Assembly (NCBI GenBank): GCA_049647585.1
Contig: JBARXY010000032.1
Span: 9,707-73,706 of the forward strand
Direction of reading: 5' to 3'
Length of the DNA: 64,000 bases
Source: JAGQSZ01 sp049647585
GTDB taxonomy: Bacteria; Actinomycetota; Acidimicrobiia; Acidimicrobiales; Microtrichaceae
Below the pieces are notes generated by a model. The model was given only the letters and a program-made list of their open reading frames with translations, was not told the DNA's origin and ran no database searches. Positions 24,208 to 33,545 of the stretch are shown here, piece by piece. The position numbers and the translations under genes were made by a program. Position 1 is the stretch's first letter, and every line of letters starts with the position of its first letter.

Positions 24208-26277
24208 CTAGAGAGCTGACCGCAACTCTCGCCGCAGGTCCTTGATCTCGTCACGGAGCCTGGCCGCCTCTTCGAAGCGGAGTTCCTCCGATGCTGCGTT
24301 CATCTCGTCCTCTAGCAGCGAGATGATCCGCCCCAAGTCACTTGGTGCAACGTCTTTGAACTGTTCCGCCCGGGCCTTCTCGCCTGGTCGTTGCTTACGC
24401 CGACCCTTGCCGGGGTAGGGCGCCTCGGCCCCACCGGAACCGCGCAGGTCCGCCAGGATGTCGGTGACCGGCTTGGAAATGGTCTTCGGGTCGATCCCGT
24501 GCTCGAGGTTGTGAGCCTCCTGCAGCCCACGTCGGCGGTTGGTCTCCGAGATCGCCTTGGTCATCGAGTCGGTGACCCGATCGGCGTACATGATCACCTG
24601 ACCGCGTGAGTTACGGGCCGTACGGCCGATCATCTGGATAAGGGAGGTCTCGGAACGCAGGAAGCCTTCCTTGTCGGCATCGAGAATCGCCATCAGCGAA
24701 ACCTCGGGGATGTCCAGGCCCTCACGCAGCAGATTGATGCCCACCAGAACGTCGAACTCGCCCAGGCGGAGGTCCCGGACCAATTCGATCCGCTGCAGTG
24801 TGTCGACCTCGGAATGCAGATATCGGACGCGTACGCCCATTTCGAGCAGATAGTCGGTCAGGTCCTCGGCCATCTTCTTGGTCAGCGTCGTGACGAGCAC
24901 CCGCTCACCTACGTCCGTGCGTCCCTTGATGTTGGCCAACAGGTCATCGATCTGCCCCTTTGTGGGCTTGACCGTCACTTGGGGGTCGATCAGCCCGGTT
25001 GGACGCACGATCTGCTCCACGACCTTCGCAGAATGCTCGGTTTCCCAGCGTCCCGGCGTGGCCGACAGGAAGATCGTCTGGCCTGCCCGTTCGGCCCATT
25101 CCTCGAATCGCAACGGCCGGTTGTCGGCTGCTGACGGCAGGCGGAAACCGTGCTCGATCAGGTTCTCCTTACGGGAACGGTCCCCTTCGTACTGGCCGTG
25201 CAACTGAGGGATCGTGACGTGGGACTCGTCGATGATCGTCAGATAGTCATCAGGGAAGAAGTCCAACAGCGTGTGTGGAGCCTCGCCCGGCCCTCGCCCG
25301 TCCATCGGCGCCGAATAGTTCTCGACACCGTTGCAGAACCCCATTTCCTGCAGCATTTCGAGGTCGTACTCGGTGCGCATGCGCAGGCGCTGGGCTTCGA
25401 GCAGTTTGCCCTCCTTCTCGAAGTAGGCGAGGCGCTCCTGAAGTTCCTTCTCGATCCGGCCGATCGCCATACCCAGTCGGTCATCGGAGATGGCGTAGTG
25501 GGTGTTGGGGAAGATGGTGATCTCGTCGAGTTCACTGACCGTCTCCCCGGTCAGGGGGTCGACGACCGTGATCGACTCGATCTCGTCACCGAAGAGGGCC
25601 AATCTGACGACCGACTCCTCGTACGCCGGATGGACTTCGAGGGTGTCGCCACGGACGCGGAACTTGCCGCGCACCAGGTTCATGTCATTGCGCTCGTACT
25701 GTAGGTCGACCAGGCGGCGCAGCAGGTCGCGCTGGTCCACCGACTCCCCCGCCCGTGCCGAGAAAAGTCGGTTCGAGTACTCCTCGGGTGAACCGAGGCC
25801 ATATATGCACGACACCGAAGCGACAACGATCGTGTCCCGCCTGGTCAGCAGCGCCGAGGTGGCGGCGTGGCGGAGTCGATCGATCTCGTCGTTTACCGAG
25901 GAGTCCTTCTCGATGAAGGTGTCGCTGGAGGCGATATAAGCCTCGGGTTGGTAGTAGTCGTAGTACGAGACGAAATACTCAACCCGGTTCTCGGGAAAGA
26001 ACTCGCGGAACTCGTTGGCCAGCTGGGCTGCAAGGCTCTTGTTGGGCGCAAGCACCAACGTCGGGCGCTGTACCTGCTCGATCGTCCAGGCGATGGTGGC
26101 CGACTTTCCGGAGCCGGTGATACCCAGAAGTGTCTGGAAACGCTCACCTACGTTGACACCCTCGGCGAGTTCGGCGATGGCCTGGGGTTGATCACCTGCC
26201 GGTTTGAAGTCCGAGACGACCTTGAAGGGGCGCAGAGCTGAGGGCTGAATCCGGGCGACTGCTGGGGAACTACTCAC
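24208..26277 (-). CDS. uvrB: Excinuclease ABC subunit B
   Basis: 689 residues. Walker A GITGSGKSATIA near residue 50, damage-probing beta-hairpin YYDYYQPEAYI near 100, DESHV box in the middle, helicase motif VI (QMIGRTARNSRG) near 545, and a C-terminal UVR domain (MNAASEELRFEEAARLRDE) that contacts UvrC. With uvrA and uvrC, the whole UvrABC set is within 10 kb. coaE lies 45 bp upstream. Confidence 0.97.
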   Translation of the reverse strand: MSSSPAVARIQPSALRPFKVVSDFKPAGDQPQAIAELAEGVNVGERFQTLLGITGSGKSATIAWTIEQVQRPTLVLAPNKSLAAQLANEFREFFPENRVEYFVSYYDYYQPEAYIASSDTFIEKDSSVNDEIDRLRHAATSALLTRRDTIVVASVSCIYGLGSPEEYSNRLFSARAGESVDQRDLLRRLVDLQYERNDMNLVRGKFRVRGDTLEVHPAYEESVVRLALFGDEIESITVVDPLTGETVSELDEITIFPNTHYAISDDRLGMAIGRIEKELQERLAYFEKEGKLLEAQRLRMRTEYDLEMLQEMGFCNGVENYSAPMDGRGPGEAPHTLLDFFPDDYLTIIDESHVTIPQLHGQYEGDRSRKENLIEHGFRLPSAADNRPLRFEEWAERAGQTIFLSATPGRWETEHSAKVVEQIVRPTGLIDPQVTVKPTKGQIDDLLANIKGRTDVGERVLVTTLTKKMAEDLTDYLLEMGVRVRYLHSEVDTLQRIELVRDLRLGEFDVLVGINLLREGLDIPEVSLMAILDADKEGFLRSETSLIQMIGRTARNSRGQVIMYADRVTDSMTKAISETNRRRGLQEAHNLEHGIDPKTISKPVTDILADLRGSGGAEAPYPGKGRRKQRPGEKARAEQFKDVAPSDLGRIISLLEDEMNAASEELRFEEAARLRDEIKDLRRELRSAL

Positions 26278-26322
26278 CGCATGATCGTAGTTATCCCCTG
26301 TGACGCCGACCCGGCACCCCGG

Positions 26323-26916
26323 CTATCGCAGGCTCTGGATCCAGGCCCACGCCTTGTCGATCGCAACTTCGAGTTCTTCCAGCCCATCGCTGTTGTCGAT
26401 CACGAAGTTGGCTGCTTCAAGTCTCTTATCACGAGAGACCTGGTTGTCGATGCGCTTGCGTGCATCGGCCTCGGTGAACCCCCGGAACTTCACCAGACGT
26501 TCAACAGCTAGATCGTGGTGCAGGTCGACAACGATGGTTCCGGCCAGGTCACTCCAGCCGGACTCGACCAGCAGCGGCACGTCCAGGATGACCACTCTGT
26601 CCGTGTCACGCACGGCTTCGACCCGGCTGAAGATTTCGTCCTGAACCCTTGGGTGGACGATCTTTCCCAGGTCTACGAGGGCATCGGGGTCGGTGAAGAC
26701 GATGTCGGCGACGGCTGCCCGGTCGAGCTCGCCGTCCTCGGCAACGATGCCCACGCCGAACCGGTCGACCATTTCGTTGAAGACCTCGGTTCCGGATCGC
26801 TGAACTTCGTGCACGATCGCATCGGCGTCAACGACCACCGCACCCCGCTTGGCAAAAGCCGCGGAAACAGTCGATTTTCCGGATCCGATTCCGCCCGTCA
26901 GCCCTATCAGCAACAT
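26323..26916 (-). CDS. coaE: Dephospho-CoA kinase
   Basis: 197 residues. P-loop IGLTGGIGSGKST at residues 3-15, then DADAIVHEV and the conserved PLLVESGW near residue 110. Phosphorylates dephospho-CoA in the last step of CoA synthesis. Likely co-transcribed with uvrB, an order also seen in other Actinomycetota. Actinobacterial fusions to a C-terminal UPF0157 domain occur; here the protein is single-domain. Confidence 0.95.
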   Translation of the reverse strand: MLLIGLTGGIGSGKSTVSAAFAKRGAVVVDADAIVHEVQRSGTEVFNEMVDRFGVGIVAEDGELDRAAVADIVFTDPDALVDLGKIVHPRVQDEIFSRVEAVRDTDRVVILDVPLLVESGWSDLAGTIVVDLHHDLAVERLVKFRGFTEADARKRIDNQVSRDKRLEAANFVIDNSDGLEELEVAIDKAWAWIQSLR

Positions 26917-27106
26917 GGACTCAAGCTAGACGCCAGACCGCCGAGAGATGTCCTCGACGATCACCACACGCACCCAGCGCCGGCCCGCCCAGGAGCAGCC
27001 AGCTCGAGCGCCGTCAAGAAATTTCTAAGCGAACTCACAAGTCCGGTGCATGTGGTGCCGATATGGACTCTACGAACCGCGCCCTGCCCAAGTACCTGGA
27101 CCGCCC

Positions 27107-28999
27107 ATGCCTCGCACAAAGAAGTCCTCCGCAACAGTGGAGGACACAAACACCGTCTCCGATACGGAGGCACAGCCACTTCTGGAGCGGGTCAAGGCAC
27201 GTGTGGCCACGGATCTTCGCAACGCACTGGTCGACCCGTCCCAGAACCCGGAAGGCGACTTCGACATAGTCGTCGGCCGGTCTGCGGCATCGGCGATGGA
27301 CCGAGTACAGACCTTCAACGGCCTGATCATGGGTGTCCGGCTGGCGGCAACTGCGATTTCGCTACTGCTCGTCTCGGCGCACATCGATGCAGAAACAACC
27401 AGTCTGCGCGTCTGGACCGGCCTGGTGGTCGCCTATGCGGTCTTCAGGGCCGTGAAACCGATCCGCTACTCCAACGACTTCCACTCGCTACTGCGGGTGA
27501 TCGCCGAAGTGACGTTCCACGCCGTTACCGTTGTTGCGACCGGCGGCTGGGACTCACCGCTCATCTTCACCCTTCTGACGGCCATTACCGTCGCGGGGCT
27601 GGCACGTGGCTTCGGATTCTCCCTGCGTGTCGCGATCGCCACATCGATCACGGTGACCGTGCCGTACTTCAATCAGATGGGCAACGACCCGGAGACGATT
27701 GTCCGATCCGCATCATGGAGCGGAATCATCATCCTCGTGGCGTTGGTCGCCGGCTACACACGGCGAATCTCGGGTCAGGCGGACCGCGAGAGGGAACTGG
27801 CGATGGATCGTCTCGGCCGACTCGCCGACGCCAACGCACTGCTCTTCAGCCTGCACCGGGTGACCCAGACGCTGCCTGCGTCGCTTGACCTGGGCGACGT
27901 TCTCGACTCGACGATGTCCCGCATGAAGTCGCTCGTCACCTATGACAGTGCGGCAATTCTTCTGTTCGACGAAGTCGACGGGCACTGGGAGGTCGTGCGT
28001 CACCAGGGAATGCACGTGCGTTCCCGGCTCGGAGCGACGGAGTTGCCCGAGGGTCTCCGCAGGGCGATCGCCCAGAACGGCATCGCCCACATTCCGAATC
28101 TCTCACAGATCTCGGACAATGGTCTGTCCAACCGTGCTGGCTCGGGCATCTACGCGGTACTCGCAGCACGAGGCTCGATAATCGGGCTTCTCGCCATCGA
28201 GCGGGGCGACACCGATCAGTTCACCGGTCGGGACATGGAACTGGTCGAGGGATTCGTGGCCCCGGCTGCTCTGGCGCTCGACAACGCCCGATGGTTCGCT
28301 CGCCTCAGGACGGTCGGAGCCGACGAGGAACGCACCCGAATTGCCCGTGACCTCCACGACCGGATCGGACAATCGCTCGCCTATCTGGCCTTCGAACTCG
28401 ACCGCATGGTCGATCGCGACGAGGCCGGCGAATCCCTTTCGGAGCCGATCGCCCAACTCCGAGACGACGTCCGCGGGGTCATCCGCGAAGTTCGCGACAC
28501 GCTCTATGACCTGCGAACCGATGTCTCCGAGGAACACGGGATCAGCGAGATTCTCGACCAGTACGCGACCAGGGTCGCCGAGCGCAGCAACCTGACCATC
28601 CAGGTCGAGGCCGACAAGTCTCACCGGATTCCCCTACTGCAGGAACGTGAGATGTGGCGTGTCGCCCAGGAGGCGCTCGCGAACATCGAGAAGCACGCCG
28701 GAGCGACCGCTGTTCGTGTGGTCTGGCGTTGCGACGGGGACCGGGCCTTCATCGACATCACCGACAACGGTGTCGGCTTCGAACAAGGACGTGCAGGCCG
28801 GATGGACTCCTACGGAGTTCTCGGAATGCGTGAGAGGGCATCGAGTATCGGCGCGGTACTCGAGATAGTCAGCGCCCCCGGCAGAGGAACCCGCGTCCGG
28901 TGCTCTCTCGCACCAAGTGAAACCCAGCCCAAGCAGGTCGACAGTGCAGAGGCGGACCAAGCAGAACCGGTCCTGAGCAGCACTGGCGACAGGAGGTAG
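27107..28999 (+). CDS. NarL-type sensor histidine kinase with GAF domain
   Basis: 630 residues from ATG 27107 (PRTKKSS...). Residues about 60-225 contain five or six membrane helices (MASE-like). A GAF-type domain follows (about 260-410; TLPASLDLGDVLDSTMSRM). Next is the HisKA_3 dimerisation domain with phospho-acceptor His in RIARDLHDRIGQSLA (about 425), then an HATPase_c domain (EALANIEKHAGA, DITDNGVGFEQG, GRGTRVRC). It phosphorylates the response regulator encoded 2 bp downstream. Signal unknown. Two pilin genes follow the pair. Confidence 0.92.
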   Translation: MPRTKKSSATVEDTNTVSDTEAQPLLERVKARVATDLRNALVDPSQNPEGDFDIVVGRSAASAMDRVQTFNGLIMGVRLAATAISLLLVSAHIDAETTSLRVWTGLVVAYAVFRAVKPIRYSNDFHSLLRVIAEVTFHAVTVVATGGWDSPLIFTLLTAITVAGLARGFGFSLRVAIATSITVTVPYFNQMGNDPETIVRSASWSGIIILVALVAGYTRRISGQADRERELAMDRLGRLADANALLFSLHRVTQTLPASLDLGDVLDSTMSRMKSLVTYDSAAILLFDEVDGHWEVVRHQGMHVRSRLGATELPEGLRRAIAQNGIAHIPNLSQISDNGLSNRAGSGIYAVLAARGSIIGLLAIERGDTDQFTGRDMELVEGFVAPAALALDNARWFARLRTVGADEERTRIARDLHDRIGQSLAYLAFELDRMVDRDEAGESLSEPIAQLRDDVRGVIREVRDTLYDLRTDVSEEHGISEILDQYATRVAERSNLTIQVEADKSHRIPLLQEREMWRVAQEALANIEKHAGATAVRVVWRCDGDRAFIDITDNGVGFEQGRAGRMDSYGVLGMRERASSIGAVLEIVSAPGRGTRVRCSLAPSETQPKQVDSAEADQAEPVLSSTGDRR

Positions 29000-29001
29000 T
29001 C

Positions 29002-29649
29002 ATGTCTATCCGTTTGATGCTCGCTGATGATCATCGAATGCTCCGGGAGGGTCTGCGTCGGTCAATGACCGACGCCGGGTTCGACGTCATCGGAGAGGCT
29101 CGTGACGGCGTCGAGGCAGTCACGCTCGCCCACGAGCTGCGACCAGACGTCATCCTCATGGATGTCACGATGCCCAACTGCGACGGCGTGGAGGCATGCC
29201 GGCAGGTCAAGGAGTCGGGCAGCCTGTCCAAGGTCGTCATGTTGACCATGCACGCCGACCAGGACGTCCTGACCAACGCGATCAGGGCCGGCGCGATCGG
29301 CTATCTGACCAAGGACTGCTCGACCCGTGAGATTGCCTCTGCGGTTCGGATGGCTGCCGAGGGCGACACAGTGCTGTCGCCGCAACTGGCCAGGTCGATG
29401 CTCGATGAGGTTCGTCGCCTGGACGAGCCGAAGACCCCCGAGGACGACCGCGTAGTGACCAAGCGCGAGGAGGAGGTCCTCCAGCTGATTGCGGACGGAT
29501 GTTCCACCCCAGAGGTCGCTGAGCAGCTCTACATCTCGCAGAAGACCGTCAAGAACCACTTGGCGTCCATCTACCAGAAGCTCGATGCCCGGGACCGTAC
29601 CCAGGCCGTGCTCCAAGCAGTACGGATGGGGATCGTGAGCCTCAGCTGA
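29002..29649 (+). CDS. NarL/LuxR-family response regulator
   Basis: 215 residues. Receiver domain with acidic ADDHRMLREG, phospho-acceptor Asp in VILMDVTMPNCDG (about 53), and Lys in YLTKDCSTREI. The C-terminal LuxR-type HTH is TKREEEVLQLIADG ... SQKTVKNHLASIYQKL. Partner of the adjacent kinase. The nearest downstream targets are the two Flp pilin genes, but no binding site is identified. Confidence 0.95.
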   Translation: MSIRLMLADDHRMLREGLRRSMTDAGFDVIGEARDGVEAVTLAHELRPDVILMDVTMPNCDGVEACRQVKESGSLSKVVMLTMHADQDVLTNAIRAGAIGYLTKDCSTREIASAVRMAAEGDTVLSPQLARSMLDEVRRLDEPKTPEDDRVVTKREEEVLQLIADGCSTPEVAEQLYISQKTVKNHLASIYQKLDARDRTQAVLQAVRMGIVSLS

Positions 29650-29824
29650 CCTGATCGACCGGCCATATCGGTGGGCCGGGACAACACCACCGGGAGGCGA
29701 ACCAACGATGGGCCAAAAGACCTATCAAGGTGAGCCGATCGGCACCGATACATAAGTTGCGAGGTTCGGCGGACGTTTCTCGCAGCAACTACCCAGAAAC
29801 CGAAGCACCCAAATGGAGAATCAA

Positions 29825-30016
29825 ATGATGGTTCAGTACAACTTCCTCAAGTCCTGGCTGCAGGCCCACACCACCAGCGAGCGTGGCGCCTCCCTCGTGG
29901 AGTACGCACTCCTCGTGGCCCTGATCGCAGTCGTCTGCATCGCCGCAATCGGCGTGCTTTCCGGCGGCGTTCAGAAGACCTTCAGCGAAACCGGTGACTC
30001 GCTCTCCGGCGTCTGA
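29825..30016 (+). CDS. Flp/Fap-type class III pilin
   Basis: 63 residues from ATG 29825, preceded by GGAG; a start at 29813 is also possible. The processing site is RG|ASLVEYALLVALIAVV, with the invariant Glu at +5, and a single hydrophobic helix that packs the pilus core. The prepilin peptidase TadV/CpaA and the Tad secretion genes are not in this window. A terminator-like hairpin follows, so it forms its own transcript. Confidence 0.88.
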   Translation: MMVQYNFLKSWLQAHTTSERGASLVEYALLVALIAVVCIAAIGVLSGGVQKTFSETGDSLSGV

Positions 30017-30037
30017 GGCTGACAAGCCCAAAGTAGT

Positions 30038-30073
30038 GAAGGAGGGCGGACCCAACGGGGTTCGCCCTCCTTC
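30038..30073 (+). terminator. Terminator after the first pilin gene
   Basis: GAAGGAGGGCG (30038-30048), a 14-nt loop, CGCCCTCCTTC (30063-30073), followed by CATTTGT. An 11-bp perfect stem between the two pilin genes. Confidence 0.75.
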
Positions 30074-30189
30074 CATTTGTGGCCGGACGTCTGGTGGACC
30101 GAGGTCAGCCTCGAGGCCCCGGGCAGCCACGCTCGGTATCGAACGTCGAATTCTCGGCACCCCGAACTGCCGCTCCTCTGGGAGGAACG

Positions 30190-30405
30190 ATGAGAAACAG
30201 AGCAATTTCTAGAACACGATTCGACCGCCTATGCGTCAGCCGATCACGAAAGAACGAACGAGGTGCGTCACTGGTCGAGTACGCACTCCTGGTCGCGCTG
30301 ATCGCAGTTGTCCTGACGATCGCTGTCGGGTCTCTCGGGACCTCGGTTACCGACAGTTTCAACAGCTCGGCCGACGACATCGACGCCGCCAAGCTCGGCG
30401 CCTAG
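30190..30405 (+). CDS. Second Flp/Fap-type class III pilin
   Basis: 71 residues from ATG 30190, with GGGAGGAACG directly before. The basic leader is longer (MRNRAISRTRFDRLCVSRSR) and is followed by the same core as the first pilin, RG|ASLVEYALLVALIAVV, identical at residue level, then a different hydrophilic tail ending AAKLGA. Two pilins with the same core but different tails suggest major and minor subunits or duplication. The longer open frame to 30079 lacks a ribosome-binding site. Confidence 0.88.
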   Translation: MRNRAISRTRFDRLCVSRSRKNERGASLVEYALLVALIAVVLTIAVGSLGTSVTDSFNSSADDIDAAKLGA

Positions 30406-30428
30406 GCCGCTCCAGCGGCCCTGGCGGG

Positions 30429-31160
30429 TCACTCGACCAGGCGCATACCGGTAGGTAGTAGGGACCCGTCATCGACGGGCAACTCCACCACGAATCTGGT
30501 CCGGTGGGCCGAGAAGATGTGCTCGCTCATCAGGACGGGCCTCCGCTGCTTGCTGCGGGTGACTCGCTCCGCGACCAGCACCGGTGAACCCGGCGGCACT
30601 TGCAACAACTCCGCCGAGTCCGGCTCGGCCAATTCGGCCCCGATTGTCTGGGTCGCGCCGCCGAGTTCGACCGGTAGTTGTTCGAGGAACGATGCCCGTT
30701 GGACGTCGTCACGACTCAGCGACGCTCCGAGGCTTTCCGGACACCACACTGTGACAATGGCGAAAGGCTCCCCGTCGGCCAGGTTCAACCGTCGGACCGC
30801 CAGGACGTCACGGGAGCCGAGCACGGAGCGGACCTGCTCCGGTGCTCTGACGAAACCGAAAGACAGGATTCGTCTCTCGGAGCGGATCCCCGCGGCCGAC
30901 AACTGGGCTTCGAGGGTGTCGAGCCTGGATAGGTCCTGGCGTAGTGGTTCACCCGCCACGAGCCAGCCGAAACCCTGACGGCTCTCGACCAGACCCTCGG
31001 CCCTCAGAACTTCTAGGGCACGCCTGATGGTGACCCGGCTGGCGCCGTAACTCTCTGAGAGTTCGGACTCGGAGGGCAGGACCCTGGCAACGGCGAACTC
31101 AGCGCTTGCCAGCCGTTGACGGAGGTCATCGGCGATCGACTGGTATCTGATGGGCCTCAC
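30429..31160 (-). CDS. GntR-family (HutC/UTRA) transcriptional regulator
   Basis: 243 residues from GTG 31160. N-terminal winged HTH (residues about 1-70: SESELSESYGASRVTIRRALEVLRAEG), then a UTRA ligand-binding domain (about 95-235; VLAVRRLNLADGEPFAIVTVW, RAVPGSPVLVAERVT-like). Divergent from aconitase with an 85-bp gap holding a direct/inverted repeat, so it most likely controls aconitase and itself. Effector unknown; UTRA domains often sense sugar acids or amino-acid derivatives. Confidence 0.9.
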   Translation of the reverse strand: MRPIRYQSIADDLRQRLASAEFAVARVLPSESELSESYGASRVTIRRALEVLRAEGLVESRQGFGWLVAGEPLRQDLSRLDTLEAQLSAAGIRSERRILSFGFVRAPEQVRSVLGSRDVLAVRRLNLADGEPFAIVTVWCPESLGASLSRDDVQRASFLEQLPVELGGATQTIGAELAEPDSAELLQVPPGSPVLVAERVTRSKQRRPVLMSEHIFSAHRTRFVVELPVDDGSLLPTGMRLVE

Positions 31161-31163
31161 TCA

Positions 31164-31181
31164 ACTTGTAGTATACTTGTA
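31164..31181. promoter_or_regulatory. Candidate GntR operator between gntR-type gene and aconitase
   Basis: ACTTGTA repeated directly at 31164-31170 and 31175-31181, with the perfect palindrome AGTATACT at 31170-31177. The AT-rich spot stands out in GC-rich DNA and doubles as a -10 region. It starts 4 bp from the regulator start codon. Confidence 0.55.
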
Positions 31182-31245
31182 TTAGATCGCTCGTCGTAGG
31201 CCGACCGAACAGGTCGTCTCCGAGCCGAACTTGAGGAGCAGAAGT

Positions 31246-33516
31246 ATGGCAGTCAGCGCATCAACCCCGATCGAACTCGTCCGGTCCGTCTACGCCAAGT
31301 TCGAGGAGCGGGTCGACGCCGCCAGAGACCGCCTCGGTCGCCCCTTGACCCTTGCAGAGAAGATCCTCATCAGCCATCTCGATGACCCAGCCGAGACATT
31401 CGAACGCGGCGTCACCTACAACGACCTACGCCCTGACCGCGTGGCCATGCAGGATGCCACTGCGCAGATGGCGCTGTTGCAGTTCATGACCGCCGGGCTC
31501 GACTCAGTGGCCGTTCCTTCCACCGTGCACTGTGACCATCTGATCCAGGCCAAGGAGAACGGCCTCATCGATCTGCTGGCGGCCGAGAGCACTAACGCCG
31601 AGGTCTACGACTTCCTCGAATCGGTGTCGGCCAAGTACAACATCGGTTTCTGGGGTCCCGGCTCGGGAATCATTCACCAGGTCGTCCTCGAGCAGTACGC
31701 ATTCCCCGGCGGAATGATGGTCGGGACGGACAGCCACACACCCAACGCCGGTGGCCTGGGAATGGTCGCCATCGGGGTCGGCGGTGCCGATGCCGTCGAC
31801 GTCATGACCGACTTCCCGTTCAACGTCCGTTGGCCGAAGCTGATCGGCGTCAAGCTGACCGGTGAGCTCAACGGCTGGTCCGCACCCAAGGACATCATCT
31901 TGAAGGTGGCGGACATTCTCACCGTCAAGGGTGGAACCGGGGCAATCGTCGAATACTTCGGGCCGGGTGCCGAGTCACTGTCGTGCACCGGCAAGGCCAC
32001 CATCTGCAACATGGGCGCAGAGATCGGCGCGACGACATCGCTGTTCGGCTACGACCCAGCCATGTCGCGTTATCTGGAAGCAACCGGACGCGGCCAGATC
32101 GCCGAGGCAGCTGACACGGTCGCCCGCCATCTGCGTGCCGACGACGAAGTTCTGGCCGATCCGCAGAGCTTCTACGACTCGGTCATCGAGATCGACCTGT
32201 CGACCTTGAGGCCACACATCAACGGCCCTCACACGCCGGATCTGGCCAGGGAGGTTTCAGCCCTCGGCGACGAGGCACGCGAGGAGGGCTGGCCTCTCGA
32301 GATCAGCTCGGCCCTGGTGGGTTCGTGCACGAACTCCTCCTATGAGGACATCACCCGTGCCGCGTCGATCCTGCGCTTCGCCGCCGACAACGGCCTACGG
32401 GTCAAGACTCCCCTGATGATCACTCCCGGTTCCGAGCAGGTCCGGGCAACCATCGAGCGCGATGACCTGCTCCAGGCGTTCACCTCGGCCGGTGCAACCG
32501 TGCTCGCCAACGCCTGCGGGCCTTGCATCGGGCAGTGGGCCCGCCCGGCGGCCGACATCGACCATCCCAACACGATCGTCACCAGTTACAACCGCAACTT
32601 CCCGAAACGCAACGACGGATCGGTCAACACCCTCGCATTCGTCACTTCTCCCGAGACTGTCGTGGCGCTGGCGCTCGCAGGCACGATCGACTTCGATCCA
32701 CTGACCGACACCTTGGTCAACAGCTCCGGTGAGAAGGTAAGCCTTCCCGAACCTGTGGGTGAGGAACTACCGGCACTGGGCTTCACACCGGGCGAGAACA
32801 CCTTCGTCGCTCCTCCGGCGGATCGCAGCGGTGTTCAGGTCCGAATTGCCGACGGATCCGACCGACTCCAAGCCTTGGAGCCGTTCTCGCCATGGGATGG
32901 CAACGACTATCTCGACCTGCCGATTCTGTTGAAGGCGCAGGGCAAGTGCACCACTGACCACATCTCGATGGCCGGCCCGTGGCTGAAGTACCGGGGTCAC
33001 CTCGAGAACATCTCGGGCAACCTTTTCCTTGGCGCAATCAACGCGTTCACCGGCGAGGCCGGGATGGGCAAGGATCAGCTCGATGGCGAGACCCGGTCGT
33101 TCCCCGATATCGCCAAGCACTATCACGAGGCGGGTCAGCCCTGGGTCGCTGTCGGCGACGAGAACTGGGGGGAGGGCTCCTCGCGTGAACACGCCGCAAT
33201 GGAACCCCGCTTCCGGGGCGCCAAGGCGATCATCGTGCGCAGCTTCGCCCGGATCCACGAGGCCAACCTCAAGAAGCAGGGTGTGCTTGCCCTGACCTTT
33301 GCCGATCCGTCGGTCTATGACCAGATCGGCGAGGATGATCGGATCAGCATCATCGGCCTGGCCGAGCTGGCACCCGGAAAGCCGGTCGTCTGCGTGTTGA
33401 CCAGGCCCGACGGAGGAACCCTCGAGTTCCAGTGCAACCAGACCATGAGCGCCGAGCACATCGAATGGTTCCGAGCTGGTTCAGCCCTCAACATCATCCG
33501 AGCCCGTACCGCCTGA
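31246..33516 (+). CDS. acn: Aconitate hydratase (mitochondrial-type)
   Basis: 756 residues from ATG 31246, with GAGGAG 8 bases before. Isomerises citrate to isocitrate. [4Fe-4S] ligands are in VGSCTNSSYED (about residue 365) and NACGPCIGQW (about 430). Other signatures: GTDSHTPNAGGLG near 165 and the swivel-domain EGSSREHAA near 645. Its length and segments match the mitochondrial aconitase type rather than the longer AcnA common in Actinomycetota or AcnB. Divergent from a GntR regulator. Confidence 0.95.
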   Translation: MAVSASTPIELVRSVYAKFEERVDAARDRLGRPLTLAEKILISHLDDPAETFERGVTYNDLRPDRVAMQDATAQMALLQFMTAGLDSVAVPSTVHCDHLIQAKENGLIDLLAAESTNAEVYDFLESVSAKYNIGFWGPGSGIIHQVVLEQYAFPGGMMVGTDSHTPNAGGLGMVAIGVGGADAVDVMTDFPFNVRWPKLIGVKLTGELNGWSAPKDIILKVADILTVKGGTGAIVEYFGPGAESLSCTGKATICNMGAEIGATTSLFGYDPAMSRYLEATGRGQIAEAADTVARHLRADDEVLADPQSFYDSVIEIDLSTLRPHINGPHTPDLAREVSALGDEAREEGWPLEISSALVGSCTNSSYEDITRAASILRFAADNGLRVKTPLMITPGSEQVRATIERDDLLQAFTSAGATVLANACGPCIGQWARPAADIDHPNTIVTSYNRNFPKRNDGSVNTLAFVTSPETVVALALAGTIDFDPLTDTLVNSSGEKVSLPEPVGEELPALGFTPGENTFVAPPADRSGVQVRIADGSDRLQALEPFSPWDGNDYLDLPILLKAQGKCTTDHISMAGPWLKYRGHLENISGNLFLGAINAFTGEAGMGKDQLDGETRSFPDIAKHYHEAGQPWVAVGDENWGEGSSREHAAMEPRFRGAKAIIVRSFARIHEANLKKQGVLALTFADPSVYDQIGEDDRISIIGLAELAPGKPVVCVLTRPDGGTLEFQCNQTMSAEHIEWFRAGSALNIIRARTA

Positions 33517-33545
33517 GCTGACAGGCCGGGACCAGGCGCTTCGGA

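Noticed and set aside
30079..30189. N-terminal extension of the second pilin
   Set aside because: Ribosome-binding site and basic leader place the start at 30190.
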